A DNA stretch of 64,000 nt from an uncultured Alphaproteobacteria bacterium. GTDB taxonomy: Bacteria > Pseudomonadota > Alphaproteobacteria > Rhodobacterales > Rhodobacteraceae. This document shows positions 49,038 through 59,520 of this stretch, in pieces (position 1 is the stretch's first letter; each line of letters opens with the position of its first letter). The stretch spans positions 1 to 64,000 of the forward strand of contig CACIAQ010000006.1 in the NCBI GenBank assembly GCA_902584635.1. Reading direction: 5' to 3'. The position numbers and the translations under genes were made by a program. The notes below the pieces were generated by a model, which had not been told where the DNA came from, searched no databases, and worked only from the letters and a program-made list of their open reading frames with translations.

Positions 49038-50882
49038 ATGGATAAACTCAAATCTTTTATAACTGCGCTATGTATCTTTCTCACTACAAGTGTTTGTATG
49101 GCGCAAAGCGAAATTATATCTCACGGTATTTCAACTTTTGGAGATTTGAAGTACGAAAAAGATTTTAAGCATTTATCGTACGTGAATCCTGATGCTCCAA
49201 AAGGAGGTGAAATTTCTTTTTGGGCGTTTGGATCGTTTGACTCAATGCATCCGTACACGAGGAAGGGAAGAGCAGGAGCATACTCATCAATATTTTTTGA
49301 AAGCCTACTAGAGGGTACATCTGATGAAATAGACTCAGCATACGGATTGATTGCAAAAGAGATTGAATATCCAAAGGACCGTTCATGGGTTATTTTTACG
49401 CTGAGGAGTGAAGTATTATTCTCTGATGGATCGCCTTTAACCGCTAAAGATGTGCTTTTTTCGTATAAATTACTTAAAGAAAAAGGTCTTCCTTCTTTTA
49501 GAGCAGTGTTGGAAAAAGATATTCAATCGGCACAACTTATTTCTGATCGTAAAATAAAATTTATTTTCAATGACGATGTGCCAAAAAGAGATTTAATTAA
49601 TACGGTCGGTGGATTGCCGATTTTTTCAGAAAAATACTTTACAGATAACAAAGTAGATTTTGAAGCATCAACTTTAACTCCTGCTTTAGGTTCGGGGCCA
49701 TATATTTTGGCTAAAGTAGATGTAGGTAAACAGATTATATATAAAAAAAATCCAAACTATTGGGGTAATAATCTCCCAATTAATAAAGGTAGATATAACT
49801 TCGATAAATTTAGAATTGAATACTTCGCAGATTATAATTCTGCTTTCGAAGGTTTTAAAGCTGGTACATATACTTTCAGAAATGAAGCATCCTCAAAAAT
49901 ATGGGCTACAAGTTATGATTTTCCTGCATTGGAAAAGAATTGGGTTAAGAAAACGACACTTCCAGATGGAAATTTATCTTCGGGGCAATCATTTGTCCTC
50001 AATTTGAGACGAGAAAAATTTCAAGATATAAAGGTTAGAAAAGCCATAGGATTAATGTTTAATTTTGAATGGTCGAATAGCACACTTTTTTATGGTCTGT
50101 ATGAACGTATAAATTCATTTTGGGACAATAGTGATCTAAAGGCTTCAGGAATGCCAATAGAACAAGAGCTAGTAATTCTTAATAAATATAAGGATATCCT
50201 TGATGAAAATAACTTTAGCGAGGAAGTTTTTTCATTCCCTAAATCGTCATTAAAACAACTTGATCGAAAAAACTTAAGGCAAGCATCCAAATTATTGGAT
50301 GATGCAGGTTGGGAGGTTGGTGACGATGGTTTGCGAAGAAACTCTGAGGGTAAAACACTTGATGTTGAGATACTAAACGATAGTCAGGCATTTGACCGCA
50401 TAATTAACCCATATATCGAAAACTTAAAAAAGCTAGGTATCAATGCCGCGAATATAAAAATTGATAATGCGCAGATGACTGACAGGCGTAGGAAATTTGA
50501 TTTTGATATGCTAGTTGGTTTCTTGAGTACCCAATTAACACCAGGGTCCGAGCTAGAGCAATATTTCGGATCTGAATCTGCCGATTTTTCTATTTTTAAC
50601 TTAACTGGCGTTAAAGATCAGGGTGTTGATGCAATAATTAAAGAAGTAAGAGCGGCAAAGTCTAGAGAGGAATTGGGGTTCGCAATAAGGGCATTGGATA
50701 GGGTTTTAAGAAATAAAGTCATCTGGGTACCTCAGTGGTTTAAGAATAAACACACAATTGCTTATTTCGATATGTATGAGCATCCTAAAAAATTACCACC
50801 ATATGATATTGGTGTTCTTGATACCTGGTGGATGAATTTTGATAAATATAATGATTTAAAGGATCAGGGTGCTTTAGAATAA
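49038..50882 (+). CDS. yejA: ABC transporter oligopeptide substrate-binding protein (YejA-like)
   Basis: Signal peptide; GISTFGDLKYEKDFKHLSYVNPDAPKGGEISFWAFGSFDSMHPY; first gene of a yejABEF-type operon. Confidence 0.92.
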   Translation: MDKLKSFITALCIFLTTSVCMAQSEIISHGISTFGDLKYEKDFKHLSYVNPDAPKGGEISFWAFGSFDSMHPYTRKGRAGAYSSIFFESLLEGTSDEIDSAYGLIAKEIEYPKDRSWVIFTLRSEVLFSDGSPLTAKDVLFSYKLLKEKGLPSFRAVLEKDIQSAQLISDRKIKFIFNDDVPKRDLINTVGGLPIFSEKYFTDNKVDFEASTLTPALGSGPYILAKVDVGKQIIYKKNPNYWGNNLPINKGRYNFDKFRIEYFADYNSAFEGFKAGTYTFRNEASSKIWATSYDFPALEKNWVKKTTLPDGNLSSGQSFVLNLRREKFQDIKVRKAIGLMFNFEWSNSTLFYGLYERINSFWDNSDLKASGMPIEQELVILNKYKDILDENNFSEEVFSFPKSSLKQLDRKNLRQASKLLDDAGWEVGDDGLRRNSEGKTLDVEILNDSQAFDRIINPYIENLKKLGINAANIKIDNAQMTDRRRKFDFDMLVGFLSTQLTPGSELEQYFGSESADFSIFNLTGVKDQGVDAIIKEVRAAKSREELGFAIRALDRVLRNKVIWVPQWFKNKHTIAYFDMYEHPKKLPPYDIGVLDTWWMNFDKYNDLKDQGALE

Positions 50883-50891
50883 TCATAAAAA

Positions 50892-51971
50892 ATGCTCAGT
50901 TATATATTTAGAAGATTAATTCTTATTGTACCTACATTAGTTGGGATAATGTGTATAAATTTTTTCTTGGTACAGTTTGTTCCTGGTGGTCCTATCGAAC
51001 AAATAATAAGTGACTTAGAAAAAAATAGCTCTTTTCTTGATAGTATCGGCGGAGGCTCTCAAGAAGTAAGAACAAGCGATGGACTTGAATCGTATAAGGG
51101 ATCGGTTGGGTTGCCAAAAGATTTTATTGATGAACTGGAAGCACAATTTGGTTTTGATAAGCCACTTTGGGAACGGTTTTTTTCAATGATGTACGATTAT
51201 ATTACTTTTGACTTCGGGGATAGTTATTTTCGATCAATTTCAGTTATAGAACTTATAATAGAAAAGATGCCTGTTTCTATATCATTAGGCTTATGGACAA
51301 CCCTCTTGGCGTATATGATTTCTATTCCTTTAGGAATAAGAAAAGCTTTATTGGATGGTTCAAGTTTTGACAATTGGACATCTACGCTCATTATAATTGG
51401 ATACTCTATTCCTGGATTTTTATTTGCAATTTTTCTTTTGGTTCTTTTTGCAGGTGGTTCCTATCTTCAATTATTTCCTATCAGAGGACTAGTATCCTCA
51501 AATTTTGAAAATATGTCCTTTTTTGGGCAAATAAAAGATTATTTCTGGCATATTGCGCTTCCAGTCATAGCATCCACAGTTTCAGCTTTCGCTACATTGA
51601 CATTATTAACGAAAAACTCGTTTTTAGACGAAATAAAGAAACAATATGTAATTACCGCAAGATCAAAAGGCTTGAGTGATCGAAAAGTTTTATATGGCCA
51701 TGTTTTTAGAAACGCTATGTTGATAATAATAGCTGGGTTTCCTGGGCTTTTTATTTCAGTTTTTTTTGGATCATCTTTAATTATAGAAACTATTTTTTCT
51801 CTAGATGGATTGGGTCGTTTGGGTTTTGAGGCTGCAGTATCAAGAGACTATCCCGTTGTATTTGGTACTCTTTATATTTTCGGCTTATTAGGATTGGTGG
51901 TAGGGCTTCTCTCAGACTTAATGTACGTCTGGGTCGACCCACGAATTGATTTTGAAAAGAGACAATCTTGA
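50892..51971 (+). CDS. yejB: ABC transporter permease YejB
   Basis: Peptide permease with VPGGPIEQII...GSQEVR insertion, EAA loop region; operon position. Confidence 0.93.
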   Translation: MLSYIFRRLILIVPTLVGIMCINFFLVQFVPGGPIEQIISDLEKNSSFLDSIGGGSQEVRTSDGLESYKGSVGLPKDFIDELEAQFGFDKPLWERFFSMMYDYITFDFGDSYFRSISVIELIIEKMPVSISLGLWTTLLAYMISIPLGIRKALLDGSSFDNWTSTLIIIGYSIPGFLFAIFLLVLFAGGSYLQLFPIRGLVSSNFENMSFFGQIKDYFWHIALPVIASTVSAFATLTLLTKNSFLDEIKKQYVITARSKGLSDRKVLYGHVFRNAMLIIIAGFPGLFISVFFGSSLIIETIFSLDGLGRLGFEAAVSRDYPVVFGTLYIFGLLGLVVGLLSDLMYVWVDPRIDFEKRQS

Positions 51972-53056
51972 GCAAACAACTTAATTGGAAAAGATGGGAA
52001 AATTTTAAAAAAAATAGGCGTGCCTTTTATTCGGCGATTATTTTTGGAATGCTTTTTTTTCTTTCTTTATTTGCAGATTTCATAGCTAACGATAAGCCGT
52101 TATATATTAAGTCTCAAGACAAGCTATATTTCCCTATATTTAATTTTTATTCTGAGGTCGAGTTTGGGGGTGACTTGAAAACGGAAGCAATATACGCTGA
52201 TAGAGAAATACAATGTCTTATTTTAACAGAAGGCAATGATGATTGTTGGGACTCTCCTGAAACCGTTATATCTGAAGGATATAAAAATAAAACAAATAAA
52301 GGAGTAATAATTTGGCCCCTTATTCGGTTCAATCATAATACTATTGCCGATTTAAATGTGCCAGCACCATCTCCACCGGATAGTGAGCATTGGCTTGGGA
52401 CGGATGATACTGCAAGAGATGTTTTAGCAAGGATAATTTATGGGTTTCGTATCTCTGTGATATTTGGGTTAACAGTTACTTTTTTTGCAAGTATGGTTGG
52501 TATTTTTGCAGGTGCGATTCAGGGCTATTTTGGTGGGAAAACGGATTTATTCACTCAGCGTTTTATAGAAATATGGAATTCTGTACCCTCCCTTTACGTG
52601 ATAATTATTTTATCAGCCTTTTTGAGAATAGACTTTTTGATATTAATGCTATTGATAACTTTATTTAGCTGGACGGCGTTGGTAGGTGTCGTCCGAGCTG
52701 AATTTTTAAGAGCTAGAAACTTTGAGTATGTAATGGCAGCGAAGGCTCTCGGTGTATCAACGGGTTCAATTATTTTTAAGCATTTATTGCCTAATGCGAT
52801 GGTCGCAACGCTAACTTTAGTACCGTTTATTCTAACAGGATCTATAGGATCGTTAGCAGCGCTTGACTTTTTAGGTTTTGGTTTGCCCGCTTCGTACCCA
52901 TCGCTCGGTGAACTTACAATGCAAGCAAAGCAAAATCTTCAGGCACCTTGGTTGGGCTTAAGTGCGTTTTTTGTATTTTCTATAATGCTGGCGCTCCTCG
53001 TTTTTATTTTTGAAGGCATAAGAGATGCTTTTGATCCAAGAAAGACTTTTGTATGA
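51968..53056 (+). CDS. yejE: ABC transporter permease YejE
   Basis: FADFIANDKPLYIK, HWLGTDDTARDVLARIIYGFRIS, DFLGFGLPASYPSLGEL; operon position. Confidence 0.94.
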   Translation: MSKQLNWKRWENFKKNRRAFYSAIIFGMLFFLSLFADFIANDKPLYIKSQDKLYFPIFNFYSEVEFGGDLKTEAIYADREIQCLILTEGNDDCWDSPETVISEGYKNKTNKGVIIWPLIRFNHNTIADLNVPAPSPPDSEHWLGTDDTARDVLARIIYGFRISVIFGLTVTFFASMVGIFAGAIQGYFGGKTDLFTQRFIEIWNSVPSLYVIIILSAFLRIDFLILMLLITLFSWTALVGVVRAEFLRARNFEYVMAAKALGVSTGSIIFKHLLPNAMVATLTLVPFILTGSIGSLAALDFLGFGLPASYPSLGELTMQAKQNLQAPWLGLSAFFVFSIMLALLVFIFEGIRDAFDPRKTFV

Positions 53057-54639
53057 GAAAACATCTATTAAGCTTAGAGAATTTATCTATTTATTTAAAT
53101 GGGTTAAAGGGTGACACTAAAAGGTTAGTTTCTAACATAAATATTAATATCCATAGAGGGGAATTTGTTGCGCTAATAGGAGAGTCTGGCTCAGGAAAGT
53201 CTTTATCCGCACTTTCTACTGTTGGTTTGTTACCCTCTGCTATCAAGGCCTCAGGTAAAGGAACTTGGCTAAATCTAAACTATGATTTGGCAGATCATAA
53301 TTCTTTAAAAATGTTTCGTGGAAAGGAAATAGGCTTTATATTTCAAGAGCCTTTAGTGTCTCTGAATCCTCTTCACACTATAGGCAAACAAGTTGGTGAG
53401 TGTATAACAACACATGCACACATTCCAAACGCAGTTCTTAAGGATAAAGTTATCGCACTATTGAAAGATGTAAAACTTGATGATCCAGAGAGACGCTTTA
53501 ATCATTATCCACATCAATTATCAGGTGGTCAACGTCAAAGAGTAATGATTGCAATGTCGCTTTCAAATAAACCAAAGCTTCTAATTGCAGATGAGCCTAC
53601 TACCGCTTTAGACGTAACTATCCAAAAAGAGATCCTTGATTTGTTGCACTCCTTAAGAGCCTCCTATGATCTTTCAATATTATTCATAACGCACAATTTA
53701 AAGATTGTTAAAAATTTGGCTGATCGTTTATATATTATGAAAGAAGGGGAAATAATTGAAAGTGGTAAAACCGAAGATGTTTTTAAAAGACCAACTCATG
53801 CATACACAAAAGACTTAATCGAGCCCAAAATTAAAATTATAAAATCAAGATTAAATTCTTCAAAGATTCTATTATCAGCTGAAAACTTATCAGTTAAGTA
53901 TAAAGGCCCTAGAAGCTTATTTAGAAGCTCGCCTAAAGACTTTTGTGCCTTAAATAAAGTTTTTTTAAATATTAAATTGGGCGAGACGCTTGGAGTTGTA
54001 GGCGAAAGCGGTAGTGGTAAAACAAGCTTAGCTCTATCAATACTTAAGTTGATAGATTATCAAGGAGATATAAAATTGTATCTTTCTGAACCTCGTCTCA
54101 GAAAAAAGGAAAGACTTAAAAATTACAGACGTAATGTTCAAATTGTTTTCCAAGACCCTTTTTCTTCACTCTCACCAAGACTTTCAATTCGTGATATAAT
54201 CGGTGAGGGTGTTATTTCACATCGTATATTTTCTAAAGAACAGGTAGAAGAAAAAATACTATTAGCTCTGAGAAGAGTAGACCTTGACAAAGATACTCTC
54301 GAAAGGTATCCCCATGAGTTTTCTGGTGGACAACGACAGCGTATCGCAATTGCAAGAGCAATAATTATGGAACCGAAGCTCCTAATTTTAGACGAACCAA
54401 CTTCATCACTGGACGCAGCTGTTCAAAAACAGATAATTAAGTTATTAACTGATTTGCAAAAAGACCTTAATTTATCTTATTTGTTTATAAGTCACGATTT
54501 AGAGCTAGTTTCAACTATTTCTCATAGAATGGTTGTAATGAAAGATGGTATGATTGTGGACGAGGGAACTCCGGCAAGACTATTAAGGTATTCAAAAAAC
54601 GAATACACAAAAAGGTTAGTAGAAAGTTCAATTTTTTAA
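53053..54639 (+). CDS. yejF: ABC transporter ATP-binding protein YejF (tandem ATPase domains)
   Basis: Two Walker A (GESGSGKS, GESGSGKT) and two signature motifs (LSGGQRQR, FSGGQRQR). Confidence 0.95.
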   Translation: MRKHLLSLENLSIYLNGLKGDTKRLVSNININIHRGEFVALIGESGSGKSLSALSTVGLLPSAIKASGKGTWLNLNYDLADHNSLKMFRGKEIGFIFQEPLVSLNPLHTIGKQVGECITTHAHIPNAVLKDKVIALLKDVKLDDPERRFNHYPHQLSGGQRQRVMIAMSLSNKPKLLIADEPTTALDVTIQKEILDLLHSLRASYDLSILFITHNLKIVKNLADRLYIMKEGEIIESGKTEDVFKRPTHAYTKDLIEPKIKIIKSRLNSSKILLSAENLSVKYKGPRSLFRSSPKDFCALNKVFLNIKLGETLGVVGESGSGKTSLALSILKLIDYQGDIKLYLSEPRLRKKERLKNYRRNVQIVFQDPFSSLSPRLSIRDIIGEGVISHRIFSKEQVEEKILLALRRVDLDKDTLERYPHEFSGGQRQRIAIARAIIMEPKLLILDEPTSSLDAAVQKQIIKLLTDLQKDLNLSYLFISHDLELVSTISHRMVVMKDGMIVDEGTPARLLRYSKNEYTKRLVESSIF

Positions 54640-54653
54640 AAAAGGATTTAGAG

Positions 54654-55076
54654 ATGAACTATGACGAACAAAATATTTTTGCAAAAATTATCAGGGGTGA
54701 ATTGCCTGCTGAAAAAATTTATGAGGACGAAATGGTTTTGGCTTTTATGGATATAATGCCCAGGTCGCCAGGTCATTTTCTTGTTATACCTAAAGCGAGT
54801 GTACGGAATATTCTAGATATTGATAATGAAAGTCTATGTGCCGTTATTAAAGTAGTGAAAAAGCTTGCGGTTGCATCTAAAAAAGCAATGAATGCAACGG
54901 GTATAACTATCCAGCAATTTAGTGAGGCTGATGGAGGTCAAGAGGTATTTCATTTGCATTTTCATATTATACCTAGATATGAAGGCAAACCAATGGATAG
55001 ACCCGGGCAAATGGTAAAAGATATGTCTGTTTTATCGTTGCAGGCTAACAAAATAAAGGCCGAGTTAGGGGCTTAG
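54654..55076 (+). CDS. HIT-family protein
   Basis: NIFAKIIRGELPAEKIYEDEMVLAFMDIMPRSPGHFLVIPK...VFHLHFHIIPRY. Confidence 0.95.
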   Translation: MNYDEQNIFAKIIRGELPAEKIYEDEMVLAFMDIMPRSPGHFLVIPKASVRNILDIDNESLCAVIKVVKKLAVASKKAMNATGITIQQFSEADGGQEVFHLHFHIIPRYEGKPMDRPGQMVKDMSVLSLQANKIKAELGA

Positions 55077-55086
55077 TTAGATAGTC

Positions 55087-55770
55087 ATGTACGAATATAG
55101 TGGAAGAGCTTTAGTATTTGGTGCTAGTGGTGGTATAGGTCAAGCGTTTAGCCGGTTCCTAAAGGATAAGCTTGGTTCAGAAAATGTGGTAAATGTAAGC
55201 CGATCCATTGATGGGTTTGAGATTTCAGATGAAGAAAAAATATTAAAATTTTCTGAATCAATAGAAGGTTCATTCAATTTGATTATCAATGCAACAGGGG
55301 TTTTGCAAACTACTGAAGAGGGGCCTGAGAAAACGATTAATGTGGTTAAACAAAAATCAATGATTGATATGATGACAATTAATGCAATAGGGCCCGCCTT
55401 ATTATTAAAAAATTTTTCTAAAAAATTGGATAAGACAAAATTTAGTGTATTCGTTAATCTATCTGCCCGAGTGGGTTCCATAACGGATAATAGACTTGGG
55501 GGTTGGATTTCCTATAGGTCATCTAAAGCTGCTCTAAATCAAATCATTAAGACTTCTTCTATAGAGATAAATAGGAGAAATAAAAATGCTATTTGTGTGG
55601 GCCTTCATCCGGGTACAGTTAAAACAAGGTTTACAGAAAAATTTCAAAATACTACTGAAACCATTTCGCCAGACGAGTCTGTTGAGATGATGATGAAAGT
55701 TGTTGAAAACCTTTCTGTGGATGACAATGGGTATTGTTTTGCCTATGATGGAAAGGTAATTCCCGCTTGA
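55087..55770 (+). CDS. Short-chain dehydrogenase (C-factor/CsgA-like)
   Basis: ALVFGASGGIGQAFSRFL, NLSARVGSITDNRLGGWISYRSSKAALNQ. Confidence 0.88.
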   Translation: MYEYSGRALVFGASGGIGQAFSRFLKDKLGSENVVNVSRSIDGFEISDEEKILKFSESIEGSFNLIINATGVLQTTEEGPEKTINVVKQKSMIDMMTINAIGPALLLKNFSKKLDKTKFSVFVNLSARVGSITDNRLGGWISYRSSKAALNQIIKTSSIEINRRNKNAICVGLHPGTVKTRFTEKFQNTTETISPDESVEMMMKVVENLSVDDNGYCFAYDGKVIPA

Positions 55771-55838
55771 ACTTTCCATTTTTACTTTCAGTTTTAGAAC
55801 TTTCACCGCTTCTTTATTAATTGAAAGGTTGTTTATAG

Positions 55839-56708
55839 TTGATAAGTGAAAACACTAAGGGAGCATTTTTAATCTCTCTCGCAGCTGCTTGCTATGTAAT
55901 GAGTGATATTTTCATGAAATTTCTCTCATCTGAAATATCAATGTTTCAAATAACCTTTTTAAGAGGACTGTTAGTAACCTTCTTTCTTTTTTCTTACTGT
56001 TATATGAGTGAGGCATCTTTTTTTATAAAAGAATGGAGAAACCGAATTGTAATAACAATTAGATCAATTTTAGAAGTTATCATGACATATGCATTTCTGG
56101 CAGCTCTGTTCAACATGAATGTAGCCAATGCTAATGCTATTCTTCAATTAATTCCTCTCATGGTTCTGTTGGGATCATTCATTTTTTTACGACATTCACC
56201 AAAGACATACGAATGGATTGCTGTCTTGGTTGGATGTTTTGGTGCAGTTATAATTATTCGCCCGGGAGCATCGGATTTTAACTTCTTTACAATTCATGCA
56301 TTAGTTGCAGTTTTTTGTTTGTCAGCACGTGATCTATTAACTGTAAGATTGAATAAAAATATACCATCAAATATCGTAGCTTTTTATAGCGCACTAATGC
56401 TGACCATCGTTAGCTTTTTATTAAGTAAAGACACCCATCTTTTTGGAAAAGTAGATAATTCTTTATTTATAGTTTATACAGCTATATTTGTTTCTATCGG
56501 TTATACAGCCTCGGTTTCTGCCATGAGATATGGTGAAGTAACATTTGTTTCTCCATTTAGATATACTGCCTTACTATGGGCTAGTGTCATGGGATTTATT
56601 TTTTTTGGTGAGATACCTAAATTTAGTACACTTTTTGGAGGATCTCTTATAATCCTTGCTGGAATCTTTATTTTTTACAAATCAAAAGACAATAAAAAAA
56701 CTATATAA
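55839..56708 (+). CDS. EamA/DMT-family transporter
   Basis: About 10 TM, DMT tandem repeat pattern, FFGEIPKFSTLFGGSLIILAGIF; initiation codon probably TTG. Confidence 0.88.
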   Translation: MISENTKGAFLISLAAACYVMSDIFMKFLSSEISMFQITFLRGLLVTFFLFSYCYMSEASFFIKEWRNRIVITIRSILEVIMTYAFLAALFNMNVANANAILQLIPLMVLLGSFIFLRHSPKTYEWIAVLVGCFGAVIIIRPGASDFNFFTIHALVAVFCLSARDLLTVRLNKNIPSNIVAFYSALMLTIVSFLLSKDTHLFGKVDNSLFIVYTAIFVSIGYTASVSAMRYGEVTFVSPFRYTALLWASVMGFIFFGEIPKFSTLFGGSLIILAGIFIFYKSKDNKKTI

Positions 56709-56729
56709 AAAATATTTATTAAGCTTTAG

Positions 56730-57077
56730 ATGTCAAACCAGGAAACTCTCGAACATATTTTGGATCTTTTAGATGACGAAGAAGGCATTTCATTTAAAAG
56801 AATGTTTGGTGGGTATGGACTATTTAAAAATGGGCTGGCTGTTGCACTGATCCTGCGCTCAGAAATTTTCATGAAAGTTGATCAATCAAATATAAATGAT
56901 TATAAGTCTGCCTTTTCAAAACCATTTACATATAAGAAAAATGGGAAGGATATATCCCTGTCAAATTGGTCAATTCCCTCTGAAATTTTAGAAGATAAAG
57001 ATTTATTTATTGAATGGTTTTTGAAGTCCTATAGGGTTGCTCTTGATAAAAAACTAGGAAAAAAAGTTGAGTATTGA
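56730..57077 (+). CDS. TfoX N-terminal domain protein
   Basis: ISFKRMFGGYGLFKNGLAVALILRSEIFMKVD. Confidence 0.88.
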   Translation: MSNQETLEHILDLLDDEEGISFKRMFGGYGLFKNGLAVALILRSEIFMKVDQSNINDYKSAFSKPFTYKKNGKDISLSNWSIPSEILEDKDLFIEWFLKSYRVALDKKLGKKVEY

Positions 57078-57717
57078 AAGCTGGTTATATCTTATTCTAA
57101 TCTGCCTTATGGGAGCTTCTTCTCCAGGTCCTAGCTTGATAGTGATTTTACGTCACGCAGTTGCTGATGGTAGAGGCGCAGGCATTTACGCCGCAGTAGG
57201 TCATGGCTTAGGCATTTTTATATATGCACTCGTCTCAGCGATCGGTTTAAGTTTTATATTAAATAGTTCTCCAAAGATATTTTCGTTTGTCCAAATTTTA
57301 GGAGCATTATTCTTGTTGTGGATAGGCTTTCAAATACTCTGGGGAAGATTTTCAAAAAAAGACTTATCAAATTTTGGGGAATACAAAACATCGTCATCAG
57401 GCACTACATTAAATCATTTTAGAGATGGTTTTGGTATAGCAATTCTGAATCCAAAAATACTAGCTTTTTTCTCTTCTTTATTTAGTCAGTTTTTGTCGCC
57501 CGAGCAAAACTTTTCTATTCACATATTTATGGCAATTATCGCAGGGTTTATTGATATAAGTGTCTACGTTATCATTGTTTTTCTAGTAACTCTAAAAAGC
57601 TTGCTTAAATTTTATAAAGATAAGATATTCTTTGTGGAGGTTGCGTTTGGATTATTGTTAATCCTCTTGGGTTTTTCTATATTTGTAGTAAGCTTTAATC
57701 TTACTTATTTTGGTTAA
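57067..57717 (+). CDS. LysE-family translocator
   Basis: LMGASSPGPSLIVILRHAVADGRGAGIYAAVGHGLGIFIYAL. Confidence 0.9.
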   Translation: MSIESWLYLILICLMGASSPGPSLIVILRHAVADGRGAGIYAAVGHGLGIFIYALVSAIGLSFILNSSPKIFSFVQILGALFLLWIGFQILWGRFSKKDLSNFGEYKTSSSGTTLNHFRDGFGIAILNPKILAFFSSLFSQFLSPEQNFSIHIFMAIIAGFIDISVYVIIVFLVTLKSLLKFYKDKIFFVEVAFGLLLILLGFSIFVVSFNLTYFG

Positions 57718-57721
57718 AAAA

Positions 57722-59485
57722 ATGAATGAAAATAAAATTGATAGAAAAATTGCTGTTATTTTCGTAACAGATGTCGTTAGTTTCAGTAAGCTTATGGAGA
57801 AGAATGAGGACCAAACTCTTAAAAGTTTTAGGTCATGCAGGGAAATTCTAGATAATTTGTTTAAAGAGCATGGAGGCCGAATTTTTAATACAGCCGGAGA
57901 CTCGGTCCTTGCAGAATTTCAAAGTGCAGTTTCTGCAGTGGTTTGTGCATCTGAATTTCAAAAGTTAATTTCTGAACGAAATTCTAGTGTATCAGAAGAT
58001 AGCGAAATGCATTTTCGAATTGGTATAAATATGGGTGATGTTATAGTAGAAGGCGATAATCTTTATGGCGACGGAGTAAATGTTGCGGCGCGTTTAGAGG
58101 CACTTTCGCAACCTGGTGGGGTATGTTTATCAAAAAGCATACATGATTTTGTTAATCAAAAGACTGAGTTTTTGTTCAATGATATTGGTGAGCAACGAGT
58201 AAAAAATACAGATGTTCATGCGTTCGATCTAGCGCTTAATAATCTTGAAAAACGAGAGGCAAAAAAAGAAGAGAAACTTGATGATATGGATGATGGCGGC
58301 AAACCCCCAGCCATTGCCGTTCTTCCATTCAAAAATTTGAGTAATGATGAAGAGCAGGAGTATTTCGCGGATGGGATTACAGAGGATATAATTGCCAATC
58401 TTTCATTATGGAAAACATTTCCCGTTATCTCGCGGAATTCTAGTTTTTCTTTTAAAAACTCCACTGAGAAATCGGATGTAATCTCGAAAGCACTGGGAGC
58501 GAGGTATTTAGTTGAAGGGAGTGTAAGAAAAGCCGGAAACAAAGTTCGAATTACTGCACAGTTAACTTCAGCAGATGATGATAAACAAATTTGGTCAAAA
58601 AGATGGGATAGGTCGCTTGAAGACATTTTTGAAGTTCAAGATGAAGTATCACGAGATGTAGCTGCACTAATTTCTCCTGCTTTAAAGGACCAGGAGCATG
58701 TAAAGCTAAGCACTAAAGGGAAGAAAAACTTTGGTGCTTGGGATGAATATCTTCAAGGCCTAAACATATATAACACAGAAAATTTTGCTGGATCAACATC
58801 AGGTGATAAGGTTATTGAACACTGTAAGAGAGCAATAGAGCTTGATGCAAATTTTTGTGACGCCTACGTTCTTTATTGTAATGTACTGCAAGGAATGATT
58901 TATAGTCATGAGCATCAAGATAAACGAGAAGAAAACACTAAGCTCTTTCATCAAATGGCGCAAAAAGCAGTTGATACCGACCCTGAAAATCCCGACGCCA
59001 TGTCATCATTAAGCATGTCTTATAGCATAAAAAAAGATCTGAATAAGAGGCTTGAGACAGCTGAAAAGGCATTGGAATTGAACCCAAGCCATCCGCGCTC
59101 CAATTTTTCTTATGGTCAAGCCTTAACAAATTTTGGAAGGAATGAAGAAGCCTTGACCTATGTTAATAAAGCAATTGAGATGGACCCTCAATCTAAAAAA
59201 AATTATGAAGGGTTCTTCCCTCTTTTGTATATTGCTCTGAAAGACTGGGAAAATGCAATAACATGGCTGAACACAGCTCATGAGCGAGGTCCACATTCTA
59301 GATACTTTGGCTGGAAGGCTGCGGTATATGGAAAAATGAATGACTTAGAATCTGCCAAAGAAAATCTAAACTCTTTTCTTAAAGAACGACCTGAGATTAA
59401 AACTTTAGAGGATTATGAAAAGGTTGCACCAACTATAATAAAAGATACGCTATTAGAAGGCTTGAAAATAGCTGGATTAAAATAA
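57722..59485 (+). CDS. Class III nucleotide cyclase domain + TolB-like + TPR protein
   Basis: IFVTDVVSFSKLMEKNEDQTL, GRIFNTAGDSVLAEF, YGDGVNVAARLEALS, IAVLPFKNLSNDEEQEYFADGITEDIIANLS, C-terminal TPR. The supplied ORF starts at TTG 57710. Confidence 0.9.
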   Translation: MNENKIDRKIAVIFVTDVVSFSKLMEKNEDQTLKSFRSCREILDNLFKEHGGRIFNTAGDSVLAEFQSAVSAVVCASEFQKLISERNSSVSEDSEMHFRIGINMGDVIVEGDNLYGDGVNVAARLEALSQPGGVCLSKSIHDFVNQKTEFLFNDIGEQRVKNTDVHAFDLALNNLEKREAKKEEKLDDMDDGGKPPAIAVLPFKNLSNDEEQEYFADGITEDIIANLSLWKTFPVISRNSSFSFKNSTEKSDVISKALGARYLVEGSVRKAGNKVRITAQLTSADDDKQIWSKRWDRSLEDIFEVQDEVSRDVAALISPALKDQEHVKLSTKGKKNFGAWDEYLQGLNIYNTENFAGSTSGDKVIEHCKRAIELDANFCDAYVLYCNVLQGMIYSHEHQDKREENTKLFHQMAQKAVDTDPENPDAMSSLSMSYSIKKDLNKRLETAEKALELNPSHPRSNFSYGQALTNFGRNEEALTYVNKAIEMDPQSKKNYEGFFPLLYIALKDWENAITWLNTAHERGPHSRYFGWKAAVYGKMNDLESAKENLNSFLKERPEIKTLEDYEKVAPTIIKDTLLEGLKIAGLK

Positions 59486-59520
59486 GATCTATCTTTTTAA
59501 CTTAAAATGAGGAGACGGTG

